Shown: piece by piece, positions 34,779-47,875 of the stretch
Layout: every line of letters starts with the position of its first letter
How positions within the stretch are numbered: position 1 is the first letter of the stretch
From: Ectobius pallidus
Lineage: Eukaryota; Arthropoda; Insecta; Blattodea; Ectobiidae
Reading direction: 5' to 3'
Assembly (NCBI GenBank): GCA_964059195.1
Contig: CAXKWD010000005.1
Location: 137,779,686 to 137,843,685, forward strand
Length of the DNA stretch: 64,000 nt
Program-made: the position numbers and the translations under genes
The notes under the pieces: model-generated
The model's input: only the letters and a program-made list of their open reading frames with translations
Databases searched by the model: none
What the model was told of the DNA's origin: nothing

Positions 34779-36242
34779 TCCACCAGCAAACTTAAATTTG
34801 ATTCGTAAATTGCTGTTGCATTTGAAAGTTGATCAGAAGTGCTGGTCAGAATTTATGTCGCGAGTGCTTATATACACTCTGGTATACGAGAACAGAATTA
34901 CAACACCGAAAACTTGGAAGACAAAAGAACTATAAGGAGTTCAGTCAGGTAGAAAACAGTATTCCAAATTCAACAGTTGATATAATTAGAAATTTATTAA
35001 AACATAAGTAATGATGTAACCTATAGTGAAGGAAAAGTTAGGGGAAAACTACAGTGAATGGGAAAAATTAGGTAGCATATGTATAAAATAAACTTTTTAA
35101 CGTTTATAAAGAAATGTATTTATAAGAGAACTCTTCATCAAACAAATGACATTGTTAATTTTGACAGTACTACTTATATACCGCATACGTAATCAAATTT
35201 TAGTAGCCCCAGAACAAATAGGCCTAGAAAGTGTAGGCCTACGCGGTAGTCAATTTGCTCTGATTATATATTCTAATATTTTTATTTATCTCAGTCAAAT
35301 AAATAACGTTAAAAACAAAATTATGACACTTATTTCATACTATGCTCAAAATGAGGTGGAATGTTATTATTTTATTTCTTCCTGCAACACCTGTAGGTTG
35401 CCGATGACCAAGAGTGCCACTTACAGTGGATATATGTTTACAGTAAAAAACAGATAAAATTGATATTGAAGCATTAACAATTCTTATATAAATAAATCAC
35501 AACTTTAAACTAGAAGTCATGGTCCACAGGTATGATTGAAAAAATGGCAAGACCATGCACTTCTTAAAAGACAGAAAATCCTTCTTCATTAAGGCATTAA
35601 CAATTAAAGATCTAATTGTGTGAAGACCGTGTCCTATCTTTCCTCCTTTTCAAAATGAGCTGGTTCTACAAAATATTTTGAAAATTAAAATAAAATTAGC
35701 AGGTTCAACGAACTCTCCGCTCCGGAGGACTAGGGGTAAGGATCAGCGTTGCTTGAATATTACCCTAGGATTTCCTTGTGCTATTATTTCCTTAAGAATC
35801 CCATTCTGTTTTGTACGAAAATTCATTGAGCTTTGTAGACATATCTTTCCTCTGGAAAAGTGTTGAAAATGGCCATGAGGGAGCAAAAAAGAAACAGCTT
35901 GTAATGCGCAGTAATACCATGCACTTAAAGTTCTAGACTGTAATGCCTTCCTTGTTTTATTTTACTGCCTGCACTTAACCTAAAATATATTATTCTCTTT
36001 ATTAAATTCTAGGCTTAAGAGTGCATATAAAACTATTTCCAAGTATGCGGTTAAACGTTTAGAGGCGATTCTAGTTTGGGCGTGGGGGAGTTTGATGGAG
36101 TCAATAAACTTTGAATGAAGAAATTAAAATTTCATGAAATTTAACTGAAATTGAGTCGAACTCTATTTACTAAATACTTATGTTGTTTCAGGAAAAATTT
36201 AACCACCGTAAATGTCATTGAAGATTTTGTTGCAGTAAGAAT
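34779..36242. other. No recognised gene
   Basis: Two TAGGCCTA octamers only 15 bp apart at 35219 and 35234. Frames of 60-103 codons (34829-35011, 35146-35457, 35678-35866 on plus) carry no motif. Confidence 0.5.
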
Positions 36243-36650
36243 CTCTGAAGGGGATGCGTTCGCTCCTCTCACGCAGCGGGCCCTGGTTCAAATCCTGGTT
36301 CAACCCCTATGTGGGGTTATTTTCCGGGGTTTTTCCTCACCTGTGAAACAAATGTCGAGTAACTTTAGGCCCTTGAGGTCCCCGGATATCATCTGGCAGT
36401 CATTATCATCTTCATCCCATCTTCGCCTTGCTTGGAGTGATTGATGTGTCTCGCCCTAGGCCTATGTGTTCGTGTTGTCTTGGAGGTGGCCCCTGAATTG
36501 GGCTGATCACTATCCTGGGAGACCCTCCATGTTCTTGTCTGGTCAAAAAAGTATGTATGTGATCCAAAGATAATCCCTCTCCCGACAGGTCGCGGCCCTG
36601 TAAGGCCCGGCCCTATAACCTGAACGAAGTGCTTGGACGTAGGTTTATTT
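36243..36650 (+). mobile_element. SINE family C, plus an adjoining GC-rich block
   Basis: Head with GGGATGCGTTCGCTCCTCTC and B box GGTTCAAATCC (36285-36295). Next come TTTTCCGGGGTTTTTCCTCA, TTTAGGCCCTTGAGGTCC, ATATCATCTGGCAGTCATTA, GTGTTCGTGTTGTCTTGGAG and CCTCCATGTTCTTGTCTGG (to about 36545). The order matches the minus copy at 62.5-62.8 kb. Beyond it, GACAGGTCGCGGCCCTGTAA (about 36586-36605) recurs at 43.49 kb and may be a longer 3' portion or a separate repeat. Frames 36151-36444 and 36389-36694 are translations of the SINE. Confidence 0.88.
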
Positions 36651-37501
36651 CTGAAATTTGTTACCTTTTTTGCCTTTAGTAATGCACAAGACATAGTGTA
36701 GTATTTTTGTATGTAAATCCTCTTTTACTTCTTTAATTCTCATCAAAACAGTATAGAAGCAGAACCTTTAATCGAGCAAGTAAATGCTGTTGTAGAAATT
36801 ATGATTGATGAATTGCAGGGTGAAAACACAACAATATAATTTAAAACTATTTGATCTAGATTTTTTGTTGGCTTGCAATTTCTCTTGTTAATGTGTGTCT
36901 ATAATATATTATTAACTGCAATAAAACTCTTTTCATTTTTATTTACGCAGCCAGATCTGAAGATATATATTATTGGGTGCTGAATAATGTGATTTGTATC
37001 ATAGTAATGCCTTATTGTTTAATTATTAATTGAAACCTGGGAGTAAAATCTCGGGTTTTGCCCAAATAAGCAGCTATCATGATGGCCTAATGAATTCATT
37101 AAAGAGGAGGAGAAATAAAACTGCAAGCAAGAATTGTATAAATAAATAAATAAATCGATAGAACAGATTTCAGGATCGATCGTTAGGGCACCTTTTCCTT
37201 CAGATATTAGAGACACTTTATGGACTTTATTTTTTCATAAAACTTTAAACAGAAAAATATGAAAATATGTTCATAATACGAAATAGTATTAGGCCTACTA
37301 AAATTGAGAGGAAACTTTCCAATACAATGTTTTTTTAATTAATTAATTAGTTTTTTATTTTTATTTTTTTAAACGCGAGGTCTACTGTTCATCAAACTAC
37401 CAGTATATACTGTAAGGAACGTTTGGGTTAAATGGAGCAAATAAATTGGAAGAAAATTTCACATTTTGTTTGCTGAATGAGAAATGACTAATCATTGTAA
37501 A

Positions 37502-37505
<4 letters not shown>
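36651..37505. other. No recognised feature
   Basis: AT-rich. TAGGCCTA at 37290. A minus frame of 65 codons (37019-37216) has no motif. Confidence 0.5.
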
Positions 37506-37551
<46 letters not shown>

Positions 37552-37552
37552 G
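37506..37552. repeat. (TA)n microsatellite
   Basis: About 23 TA units with a single TACA interruption near 37536. Confidence 0.95.
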
Positions 37553-40500
37553 GCCTAATTAATTAAACATGATCATATATATATTTACGATCCGGCATGG
37601 AATTACAGGTTATATGTGGAATCGAGTCTCGAGCATTTAAGGTTTAAGGGTTAACAGTAGATTCTTCGATTGCGTTGGCAAAACAAAATTGGATTCAGCT
37701 TCAAATGACAGGGGCGAAGATATCGATGTTTATTGTTGTTGTTAATACAGCATATGATCCATGGATCAGGAAGCATTGTAGTATCACTATTGGGACATGA
37801 TGTGGAGATTAGAAACCACCGTTATTTATACTCGGATGTATTTATAAGTGAACTGACAACCAACATGTCGGTGTCACCGAGGAAGAGATATGTACTCTCA
37901 CGCATGGAAGATCGCGTTAGTGGTGCCCCCAAAGCTTGTCGAACACAGTGCATTCTGTGTACTAGGCACGTGCCAGCAGAAATAATTGCGAAGTGCTCCA
38001 TCCCCTTGAATGACTCCCACTCTTACTGCCTTACTGAAGAGAAGAGTAGAGAAAAACAACAGTGATGTAAGTCTGTAACCCGAATAACAAAAATATTCCG
38101 TTTTTGACTTACAGCTAAGTTCATTTTTTTGCGCACATGCTCATCCCAGAGAAGTAATCTCTGCTTGCCTACTTCATTTATGAGAACTGTTCATTTCGCA
38201 TTCTTTCAGTCTATAATACAACATTATTGTTTCTGGAAAAAGAGTAAAATGCATACATATAGCCTAGAACCAGATTTGTTATAGATTTGGTCAGTGGTCT
38301 TGAACCAACATTGCTAATATTGGCGTTTTAGTGACAAAAAAAAAAAAATAGTGTAAGGTCACATTAAATTCAAGAATGTTACTGTGCATTGTGTTTTTTC
38401 ACTAACGTTCAAAGTGGAAGACAAAATATAAGACACACATGTATAATGTTAAGTAATCCCTACAGTTATTGTAATATAATTTATATATTTGTGTTACAGC
38501 GTCGAATCCGGTAGACTCTTTTGTAAATTTTCTTAGTACAATAAATATATCAACCAATATCATATTTATGTTACCCATATTTGAAAACCACTGGATTAGA
38601 TATATCGAAATTCAAATTTTCAGAAACTGAAATATCAATTACAGCTCAAGGGACGCCAACCTGATTTAATATTCATAAGAGGAATATTTTCATTAAAAAT
38701 CGCACTCTTTTGCTTACTTTCAGTGTATTTGATGAACTTTAGGCTGGAATGTACCAATATTTATGAACTTAGTTGTCTCAGTTTTTTTTTTTACTGTCAA
38801 ATGTCTGTTGTGCCAAACGATCTTACAGTAAAAAGTAATAAAATGCTATATATCTTATATTTAAATACTTAACATAATATTTGTAACTTTTTGCAATGGT
38901 GCATAAATATTTATGAAATGCAGTCGGTTTATCTGTCAGTCCCCGGTTTATCTGTGTCAGTTTCTAATAAATTGTATTAGCTTCAAGTATATTTATTTAT
39001 GTCAACGTAATAATTTTAGGTTTGAATCATAGATTAGAAATGATTCTAGTAAGCTTAGATTCTCATGAATCCATGATTAGCATGAATGAAATTTAGTTAT
39101 TATTCCACGAGTAAAAAAACAGTAAAAATATAGCACTTATGAAATTAATAAAACATCTCCAAAGTACATTTAAGCCGTTGTTGCTCTTAACCCATCAATT
39201 AACAGATTGTAAAGCAGAGCTTTTTGTTGACTGAGGTTCTTTAAAGTCCACAAGTTTATTCCGAAATTAATTGTATTTAATACCCCTAGTTTCCGGAACT
39301 CTACCTCTTTACCACCCCCATGTACAACCAACAGAATGATGCATTTTTCTGGATTTGTATATATTGCATCAAGGGTGATATGTATGTGTTGGGGAGGGGT
39401 TGAGGATTCATGCAGTCACCCCTATTCACCCTCAGGCCTCACATTGGATTGAGATTCGCTCACCCCCACTACACACACTCTATCTTTTGTTTTATGCGTG
39501 AAGAGGAAGGGAGATCGCGATTGCTAGTAAAGAATTCCCTACCTAAAAAAGTGCACTCCCTGTTCTCATCTCTCTTTGTTCTCTCGCGTGTGTACCTGCT
39601 CCTCCAGCTCCCAGCTTCCCTCTGGACTCCAAACTGCTAGATTTACAGGCTGGCCACAGAATTGAGATAGTACCTCTGCATATCTCTCTTCCCTACTATC
39701 TGAGTAAAAATCTGGCGGTCATGGAAGCACATGTTATTTACTGAACTCTTTTCTGGAGAAAAAGCTAACACCAGTAACACCGTATAAGGTTCTTTTCTCA
39801 GTTATCAAATTTATTTGTGAAATGATGATTGGAACTATTTTCGTCATTGAATATCGCAGAAATGAAGAACAATTTTATCGTATTATCGCAGGAACAAGAT
39901 TTTTTTCCGAGCACTTTCTTTCATACAAAAGATACAGGTGCTGCATGATTGACTTCTAGAATATATTACTATGGGAATACGTTCTTAAGAATTAAAAAAT
40001 GAATGGAAATATTCTCATTTTGTAAAATATGCTCCGAAACCAATGAAGTTTGCTCTAGCATTTAAGTAATGTTAATACTTTATGTTCGCTTCTTAGCTGA
40101 ATTGCATTACAAATTACAAAAAAAAGAATAGTAGAAGTTGTATAAATTATATTACAAAACTTTTGAAAACAAATACATTGCTAGTAAATTTTCAAAATAT
40201 TCACTTAGCTAAATTTGCTGAAGATATCAGAAATACGCCATTAAAAATGTGAAAAATTAATAAAGTATTCAAAATATTTTAATATTAAGCAAAAATGACG
40301 CATAACCGCAAAACTAACGAAATATGCAGAAATATGCAAAAGGGAACCATAAATTTCCGTTATTTAATGTCTTGTACACAATTTAATACTAGCAATTGTA
40401 ATAAAGTGCATTATTAAAAATATGATTTTTTATAAAATTCCGGGCCCTATTCATAATACATTATACTAAAAGAGTACTTAGCGTTATCAAAAGGAATATA

Positions 40501-41035
40501 AAGATTGTAATGTCTCTGTTTTGTATGAAAAGTAGTAGGCCAACTTGTCCCTAGTGTACAATAGCCTATGTGTGTGCAACTTATCAGAAACAATTTTTGT
40601 TGTAAGTTAATTTCCCTCGATCACTGGCACAGTAAATAAAGAGTGGTGGAGTTTTGAAGAGAAAAAGAAATAAATCTGGTAGCAGTCTCGATTGCTGGCG
40701 TACAGTAAATGACATTGGGCTAAATAAGACCACGTGCTGCGAGAATTTCATGGATGTTATCTGAAACGAGAAACAGCTGTGCATGTTTCCTTCTGTTTCA
40801 TGAATTAGAAACTTGTTCAAACACAGATACCGAGACGTAACAGTTTCTAAAATTCGATTTCTCTCTTTGTGTATAAAGTGCAGCACAACTCCAACATTGC
40901 TTTATAACCCGAACCGTAGTAATATTATAAAAGAGACAGGATTCATTATTATATCTTTTAATCTACCTTTATTCAATTTTATATACGTTAGGCCTATTTT
41001 CCCCCATTTAATATTACTCTGCTTCAGTCCGCCAA
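37553..41035. other. Long stretch without a recognised gene
   Basis: The 110-codon frame at 37733-38065 and the 100-109-codon frames at 40584-41142 have no domain. A T/C-rich patch near 39300-39640 is somewhat GC-richer. TAGGCCTA at 40989. A GGGCCCTATTCATAA block near 40442 looks like a transposon end, but no partner end was found. Confidence 0.5.
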
Positions 41036-41250
41036 TATGGCATAGGGGATGCGTTTGCTTACTTCATGCATCGGGTCCGGGTTCGATTCGAAGTCAGGAC
41101 AAGTTTCCTGGGTGTTTTTCCAGGGTTTTCTCCCACCTGTGAGACGAATGCTCTTGGATATCAACATCATTATTCCCTTCATCCCATTCGCGTCTTGTTC
41201 GGAATGAGTGTGTGTTACGGTGGGTTTCTGCTGTTTCGGAAGTGGCCTGG
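41036..41250 (+). mobile_element. SINE family C, 3'-incomplete
   Basis: GGGATGCGTTTGCTTACTTC and B box GGTTCGATTCG (41080-41090) are followed by CCAGGGTTTTCTCCCACCTG, TATCAACATCATTATTCCCT, CATCCCATTCGCGTC and TTTCGGAAGTGGCC. The match to family C stops at about 41248, where a TTTATTTATTTA stretch begins. The missing remainder (about 70 bp in other copies) was lost or replaced. Confidence 0.85.
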
Positions 41251-42305
41251 GCATTTATTTATTTATTTTGAAAATTATATTGTAGAGAACAAGGTTATAA
41301 GATTCTTCATACAATATAAAATCATACATAACTACCCAGTGTTTAAAAAAATCAAGAAGATTATATGGGCCTGTTTCAATTAATAAGTTACATTATGCAA
41401 CAAGCCTATAATGGTATTTATTAAGATACAAGTATATTTATGAAATGAGCTACGCGAGTTCTATAATTTCCGTACGGGTATCTTAATTTCCATATTGGGC
41501 AAGTTGCATGCGCCTGCGCAAGCGCTCCAGCTGGTTTACGTAGTTCATGTCCTCTACGAGAGATGGCAGCATTTATTTATTTATTTTGAATCGAAAATTT
41601 TGAATCGGCGTCAGTCAAATCGAAGCTTTCTTTTGTTTTTTTCTTCAAGTCAATGGATTTTTACAGCACGTAATTAATTATTTTTAGTATGATATTAAAA
41701 TTTACACGAACATAATTGTTTTTATTTTAAATACAGATTAATTATTATGCAAATTTCTGCTGCTGCTGTCAAGATCGTTCCGCGTTCGATAATAATCGAT
41801 GCCACACCAGTTTCGAAATGATAAAATTTGTCGAAATTTACAGCGGTTCGGTGGCGAAGGATGATTACCTGGTGGTTTATCTGGGCGCCACAGTATAGTG
41901 CATATACTGAATATTTCTGTCTCTGATTGTTGAACCCGCCTCCGGCAGTCAGTCGATCGTCGAACACTTCCCTCTAGCTTCAGGGTAGGAAGCGAAGAAC
42001 ACCTTAATATTATTACTTGAATAATAAAGCAGTTTCTTTGAACACTGAAGGAATTTTCAGTTTATTCGATACGTTGTAAATACAAGCACAGTCGTTGACA
42101 ATAATTACAAAATTCGTTAGTAAACAATTAATATTGTTAAAAAATTCTCGGTAGATCGTTGCTGGTGATACAATTTGCTGCCGTATATGATTTTAGCTAA
42201 TCGCGATTGAAAGTAAAAATTCTTCTAAGTCGATTAATTCCCCAGCGAAAATTTTATAAGTCCAGTTAATACTGTGATATATTCCAGTGGACACAATGCC
42301 ACGGA
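41251..42305. other. No recognised gene; identical 22-bp block twice
   Basis: The same 22 bases (GCATTTATTTATTTATTTTG plus AA) occur at 41251-41272 and 41569-41590. A GC-rich patch with TGCGCCTGCGCA lies at 41509-41520. The 41722-41967 minus frame has no motif. Confidence 0.5.
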
Positions 42306-42446
42306 GTAGAGAGAATTGACTGCTATAGGCACTGAGCCTCGAAGTAGAGTTGACTGCTATAGGCACGGGGCCTCGAAGTAGAGTGATTTTACACTGTGGG
42401 CACGAGGCCACAAAGATGAGTGATTTTACACCGCCACCGTAGGCAT
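42306..42446 (+). repeat. Minisatellite, about 35-bp unit, four copies
   Basis: Units begin AGAGAATTGACTGCTATAGG, AGAGTTGACTGCTATAGGCA, AGAGTGATTTTACACTGTGG and ATGAGTGATTTTACACCGCC. Each runs to a GCACGGGGCCTCGAAG-like end. Units 1-2 and 3-4 form two sub-types. Confidence 0.82.
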
Positions 42447-43479
42447 AAGGAAGACTTTCTTGGACAAACATTTACCCCACTCTTCTTAATTATTATTCGT
42501 GAATCCCGGCACGTGGTACTATGGATCTATTCTTATTGGCGATTCTCCCGACCAATAATAATATGTTAGCCACCCACGGAAATCAACTGGATTTTCCTTA
42601 TTATAAAAACCCACATTTCAGCATCTCGGATTTCTTAGAAGGTTCAAGTGGGAAACCCGGAAACCCGGACAGCGTGTTGTATCACTAGTCAAATCAGAAG
42701 TTTCGACCTGCACATAATAGCCGACTTCTTAAAATAATTACGTGTATCAATACCCTTTTGTTTGGATCTTGGAAGTTGCCGCCGCAGCGTACCTGGCTAC
42801 CTGCATTGCCTTATCTCGCACCCGTTAGGTATGCTAAGGGAAATTCCTGACTCCCTTGTCTATTCCTCTCTTACCATTACAATCTCATTTTAATAAACAT
42901 TTAAAATGATATTGTTAAACTTTTTTCCTTTGCCTTATTTCTAGTTAATAATATTTATATTGAATGTTCCGTCTTTTCACGGTCATTTTAAGACCAAACA
43001 CGGGCTATGAGATTTTATGATTTTAGTTTGAATGAATTTGGGCAATTAATCTGTCATTTGTTATATTTAATTTGGTTATCTTATTTATTTCTTTTTGCCG
43101 AAGTATCTGAACTGCAATAAATTAATGCTATTACGATACCGTTATGTCTCAAGTAATAAACGTATTACAGGCCTACAGGTAATATGGTCGAAATTTTTAT
43201 TTTTTATTCTTTTCTAAAACTTCTATTATTCTTTATCTGTTTAACACTAGCATGAAGACTATTAGACAGAGTAAGACCAACTACCATAAATGATTTATTA
43301 AATTTACTTTTTTGGTGGCAAGGTATATTTAAAGCATCTCTGTTTCGAGTGCTGTTAAATATGAAAATCTTCATTCGTATTAAAATCATTTATGTTTACA
43401 TACATACACTTTACTTACTTACCCAATATCAATAGGCAATTCCTAAGCAAGTTAAAGAAATATTTTTTATTTTATGGCA
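42447..43479. other. No recognised gene
   Basis: Moderately GC-rich to about 42850 (GAAACCCGGAAACCCGGACA, TTGCCGCCGCAGCGTACC), then AT-rich. No shared repeat was recognised. Confidence 0.45.
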
Positions 43480-43560
43480 TGACAGGTCGCGATCATGTAA
43501 GGTCGGACGGCGTGGGCCGCATAAAGGTCCCTATAACGGGAGATGGTCAGGAAAAGAAAT
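43480..43560 (+). mobile_element. Fragment of the block that follows SINE C
   Basis: GACAGGTCGCGATCATGTAAGG and CCCTATAACGGG correspond to GACAGGTCGCGGCCCTGTAA and CCCTATAACCTG at 36.59 kb. GC-rich island in AT-rich surroundings. Diverged. Confidence 0.5.
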
Positions 43561-43572
43561 AGTAATAACATA

Positions 43573-43575
<3 letters not shown>

Positions 43576-43649
<74 letters not shown>
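43576..43649. repeat. (AAT)n microsatellite
   Basis: About 24 units, preceded by an irregular AATAACATAATAT lead. Confidence 0.95.
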
Positions 43650-44630
43650 GCAACAGCAATAATATAGTAATCAGTCTTTTGAGTCAATGTCAACAACGAT
43701 ATCTCCATAATGGATAATATCTCTATGATATGATACCTCTACACCTCTATCTCTATGATATCTCTCTAGTGGATACCTTACGTTGTTAGAGAAGAGAGAG
43801 ACATTCTCAGAAAGCTTTTGAATTTCCTCTTCTTCCATGTTTTCACATTTACGTGAGTTTCCACTCTTGCCATTTGCTATGTAGGGCACGTATTGTCTTT
43901 TAATTTACTTAAGATAATGTAGCCGAGCTGTCCCAGTGGTGTGTTGTATGTTTGGTGCTGGTATCTGCTCCACAGCGCTGCTTAGTAATCTCGCCATGTA
44001 AACACATTAATTAGGCGAAATTAAAATGTAGCTCCATGGATTTTATTCAGCTACGCTCTGCAATTAAACCACTGTACCGTGTTTGCGCTGAGATGAAAAT
44101 ATGGCTACAGGAGTGCTAATGATGCATAAACCGTTGTTAATAAACTTATGCCATAAACCTGCCAAAAATGCCATTCATTTAGTGGAAAATACTGTAATTT
44201 GAGTTGAGATGTTGGCGGACTTAGTGAAAACCAAATATTTTAAAAACTCCTTTTATGAAGCTCCATCCATAAAGATTTTTCTTCACAATGTTACAATATT
44301 ACAACACTTATTCAGAACTTCTTATTTCTGAACTTAAATCTTTATCAACTTACCGTCTTGATTTAAAATCTTGATTTAACGCACAACCATACACTACCCT
44401 TAACTGTCTTTTCTATATCCACATCTCACATTCACAACCAAAATACAACACATAATATGTAAAGTATAAATTGTTTTAAAGCGGAGTCCAAATATATATA
44501 GAATACTCCACTTTAGAGAAAAACGGAATTAATACCCATTTAATCAAGTGCTCTTTTAAAGGCTGATCAATATTCAAAATGGATATATATGCATTCATGC
44601 ACCACAGAATATTGTCTCTGTTGGACATTA
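43650..44630. other. No recognised feature
   Basis: A short TCTCTATGATAT repeat near 43710-43765. Otherwise unclassified. Confidence 0.45.
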
Positions 44631-44828
44631 CATGAGAATATTATAGGAGAAAAATTCCTCTGACACTGGGATATGAACAAATGACTTTTGGCTATCGACT
44701 TTTGGCTATCCGTGCCACTCCTCTACCAACTGAACTAAGACAGAGTTCACTTCGCAGCGTCAGATGGAACCTCTCTCCTATGAATCTCACAGCGTCAGGG
44801 GAATTTTTCTCCTATAATATTCTCATGG
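44631..44828. mobile_element. 34-bp inverted repeat enclosing a tRNA-like head
   Basis: The left arm (44631-44664, CATGAGAATATTATAGGAGA onward) and right arm (44794-44827) are complementary at 33 of 34 positions. Inside, the minus strand reads CAGTTGGTAGAGGAGTGGC (44719-44737), close to the D-arm/A-box of a tRNA, then TTCATATCCCAGTG (44663-44676), a B-box-like element. The right side also has a direct repeat (CAGCGTCAG ... CTCTCCTAT at 44755 and 44791). This could be a SINE whose ends evolved into an inverted repeat, or a SINE caught in a foldback element. Confidence 0.65.
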
Positions 44829-47480
44829 CCGATATTGTTTTAATGTATGATATATATATATATATGTGTGTTATATATATATATATGTATAGTATTTTAG
44901 TTGTGAATGTGAAGTGGGGAACCAGGCAATTAAGGATATAACATGTGTATTTTATCAAGACTTTAAACAGATACCACACCCTTACTGGAAGAATTATATT
45001 AATTACCAACTTTAACATTAGTTTTGCATAATTTAATGCATCATGAGTATTCATCCAGACAGCCAGGGTATCTTTACCAGGAAATCAATCATACATTGTC
45101 CATTATCATATGCGGTTTCATTTAGGTTCCCAGTAAGCTATAGTCTAGTGTAAATCTTGGAATACAGCATATGTATATAGCTCTATTTACGCATTTCCCC
45201 CTCAGTATGGAATATTCCCCATGCAGTTCCATCAGTCGCATTCTCGAGTGGATTGGAGTGTTTTTTCATCATCTGTTCCCATCTGGTGATCAATGGCATG
45301 TCACATCTCCATAGTCCTCAGCTGTCTGACGTGTCGCTCCTTCAGAAAGCTGGGTGTTAAGCCAGAGGCCAAAATAAAGAAAATATATAGATTTTCTGCT
45401 AATCCCAATATATTTTTAAAATTGTTTTGCGTATAATAGTTATTTTAATTAGTTACCATTATTTACATTGCACAGTACAGTGTTTTTATAACACAATAAA
45501 GTACGGTATGTTACATATAATTATTCATCAAACACTTCTTAAGTAATTAGTACGTTTAAATTTATTTCTTACATTTAATATCACAATATAAAGTCTTATA
45601 TTTTAAATATGCTACTTTTTAAAAACCTTTACTTTATTAATACCAGACATTTTAATATATTAGATTTACTTTTTTGCTTTACATACAAAAATTGCTCTGT
45701 TAATAAATATAACTTATTCTCGCTAAAATGAAATTCAGTGGAGATCACAAAATTACAAAGAATAGAAATTGTTTATATTATAAAAACAGTTTTATAAAAG
45801 AAAGGATTTGTGCATATTCTTGTATGATTTTTTGTGATGCGAGGAGAGGGGAGTGAATTAAGTATTTTAGAAGAACTCTTTACATACTAGTGGTATAAGT
45901 AGTGTGTTTCCCCACTAACGCAGATCTCATACAAAATCGGATACACGCCACCTTACAAGAGAACATTAATAATAATAATAATGATAAAATAATGGTCCTC
46001 TATAGACTTGAATTTAATAGGCCTATATTATTTAAAATCTCGTTAAGTGTACAAATGAAATCTATTATTCTAATGATAATAATAATAACATTGTCGTTAA
46101 GCATACTTAGCAATAGACAACGCACAACATTTTTTAATCCGCTACATTCAATAAACATCCAAAGAATAATAATAAGGCATAGAAACTAATCAATCATACA
46201 ACTTACTTTTACACTACACACTCCAGCACTTATATCAGTATATATTATGGTAACTTTTTATAAAGATTTAAACCTAAAGTATCTAAGCTATTCGTCAATT
46301 TGTAACTTATTATTTTATTATCCACAATAATCGTGCTATTAGCCACATTACTTACCAACAACAAAAAAATCAATTGAAAATCGAGAAAAATGATCACCAT
46401 TAGAATGCGGTTATGAACTATAGGCCTTATGAACTATGCCTTCTGTATTTACAATGAACTATTTTTCTTCTTATCAGTCCGATAAATCAATGGAATGAAC
46501 TTCCCTGATGATGAGCAAATAGCTTCAGTATACTTACTAATACACTTACTTTTTACTTCTATTCATCCAGTAACATATTACAGGAATTTCCATTTCTTCA
46601 TTCCTCTTTTTATCCATTCATGGTTTTAATAACGGAGTCTTTTAAGAACTTTTTATCTATGCACATGATCAGCTCTTCAAGGAAAACCAAAGTATTGCGG
46701 GGTTTTCCTTGCCTTGAAAAAACGATTAACGGATTGTAGGCTACTGATCTTATCCCTTACTATAGAGTACAGTGCATTGCATAATTTATTAAAATGGACC
46801 TGAAAATACTTTTTGTTGTTAAATGACATGTCATCTTTTTATTGATGCTGCGTAGACATTGCCAACTTGTAGATAAATCCTAATCATGGCCTCTAGATTC
46901 TAGAAATAAATGTTTATTGCGTCATTTTTTGTCATTTTGTGCCATTTAATTTTTTAGGGCATTTATTTCTATTTTAGGTCATTATTTTGTCATTTTCATG
47001 ACATTTGCTTCCTTATATAATCATTTTCATGTATAGCGGTTATTGTAATAAAATTGTAAAAGCCTAATATAATTTACTGGAAACCCCGATTAGCTTCTGC
47101 AAACTTAGCGATTTACTTGATATATAAGTTGAATGCAAGTCTAATATTTTATAGGCAACCTCGAATGTGACGCCAATATAACACTATGACATTACGAAAG
47201 CCCCCCTTGGAGAGCGTTCAGGGATATGAATATGTTACAGAAGTTGCAGAGTTGCAAGGCGAACTCCCTAAGTGAGGTGTCAGCTTCTATTTGTTTCCAG
47301 TTGACCAAGCAAATCCACATAGATAGGCGTCCCGTTCTTTCCAACACACGCACCGCCTGAAGTCATTGTCTTATAGAACAAAAGACAATGATCTTTACAC
47401 TGAAACCCCTTCGGCGATATCATGAATGTCATGTCCACAACCCCTTCCAGCAATATTAGAAAATATAATATGAGGTAAAA
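44829..47480. other. Long stretch without a recognised gene
   Basis: Contains TA runs at 44850-44887, a GC-richer patch at 45190-45370, and a GTCATTTT-rich stretch at 46920-47030. Frames of 80-95 codons (44681-45054, 45902-46189) are without domain and partly translate TA or AAT runs. TAGGCCTA at 46018. Confidence 0.5.
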
Positions 47481-47509
47481 TATCAATACAGGCTTTCCCT
47501 GTATTGATA
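47481..47509. repeat. Small perfect hairpin, 12-bp arms
   Basis: TATCAATACAGG and CCTGTATTGATA are separated by 5 bases. No T-run follows directly. Function unknown. Confidence 0.7.
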
Positions 47510-47875
47510 TAGGCTATAGGCCTATGTTTCAAAATTAATATCGTCTGTAAATTGTCTAAATATTATATAGCTTATATATATATATACATATATACAGTTA
47601 ACTTTTATAATTCCTGCTATGTATTGTATCCATTATCAAATCTCAACACCGGGAAAACTTTTAGTAACATCAAAGAAAAAAAAAGTTAAATCTGTAGCCT
47701 ATTTTATGGAACCAAATGTTCTGATATTCATTAATATTATTATTTAGAGATTCTAATTAATTCTCGCTATCTGTACGATATGCAGAAAACCGGCAATTTT
47801 ACTGTTTCTTCAATTCCCGAGATCAGAAGTTCATCCTATGCAGAAGGATTCTCTAAGATTTATATATATTAGGAA

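Noticed and set aside
40440..40470. Terminal repeat of a DNA transposon (GGGCCCTATTCATAA)
   Set aside because: No matching inverted end was found within several kilobases.
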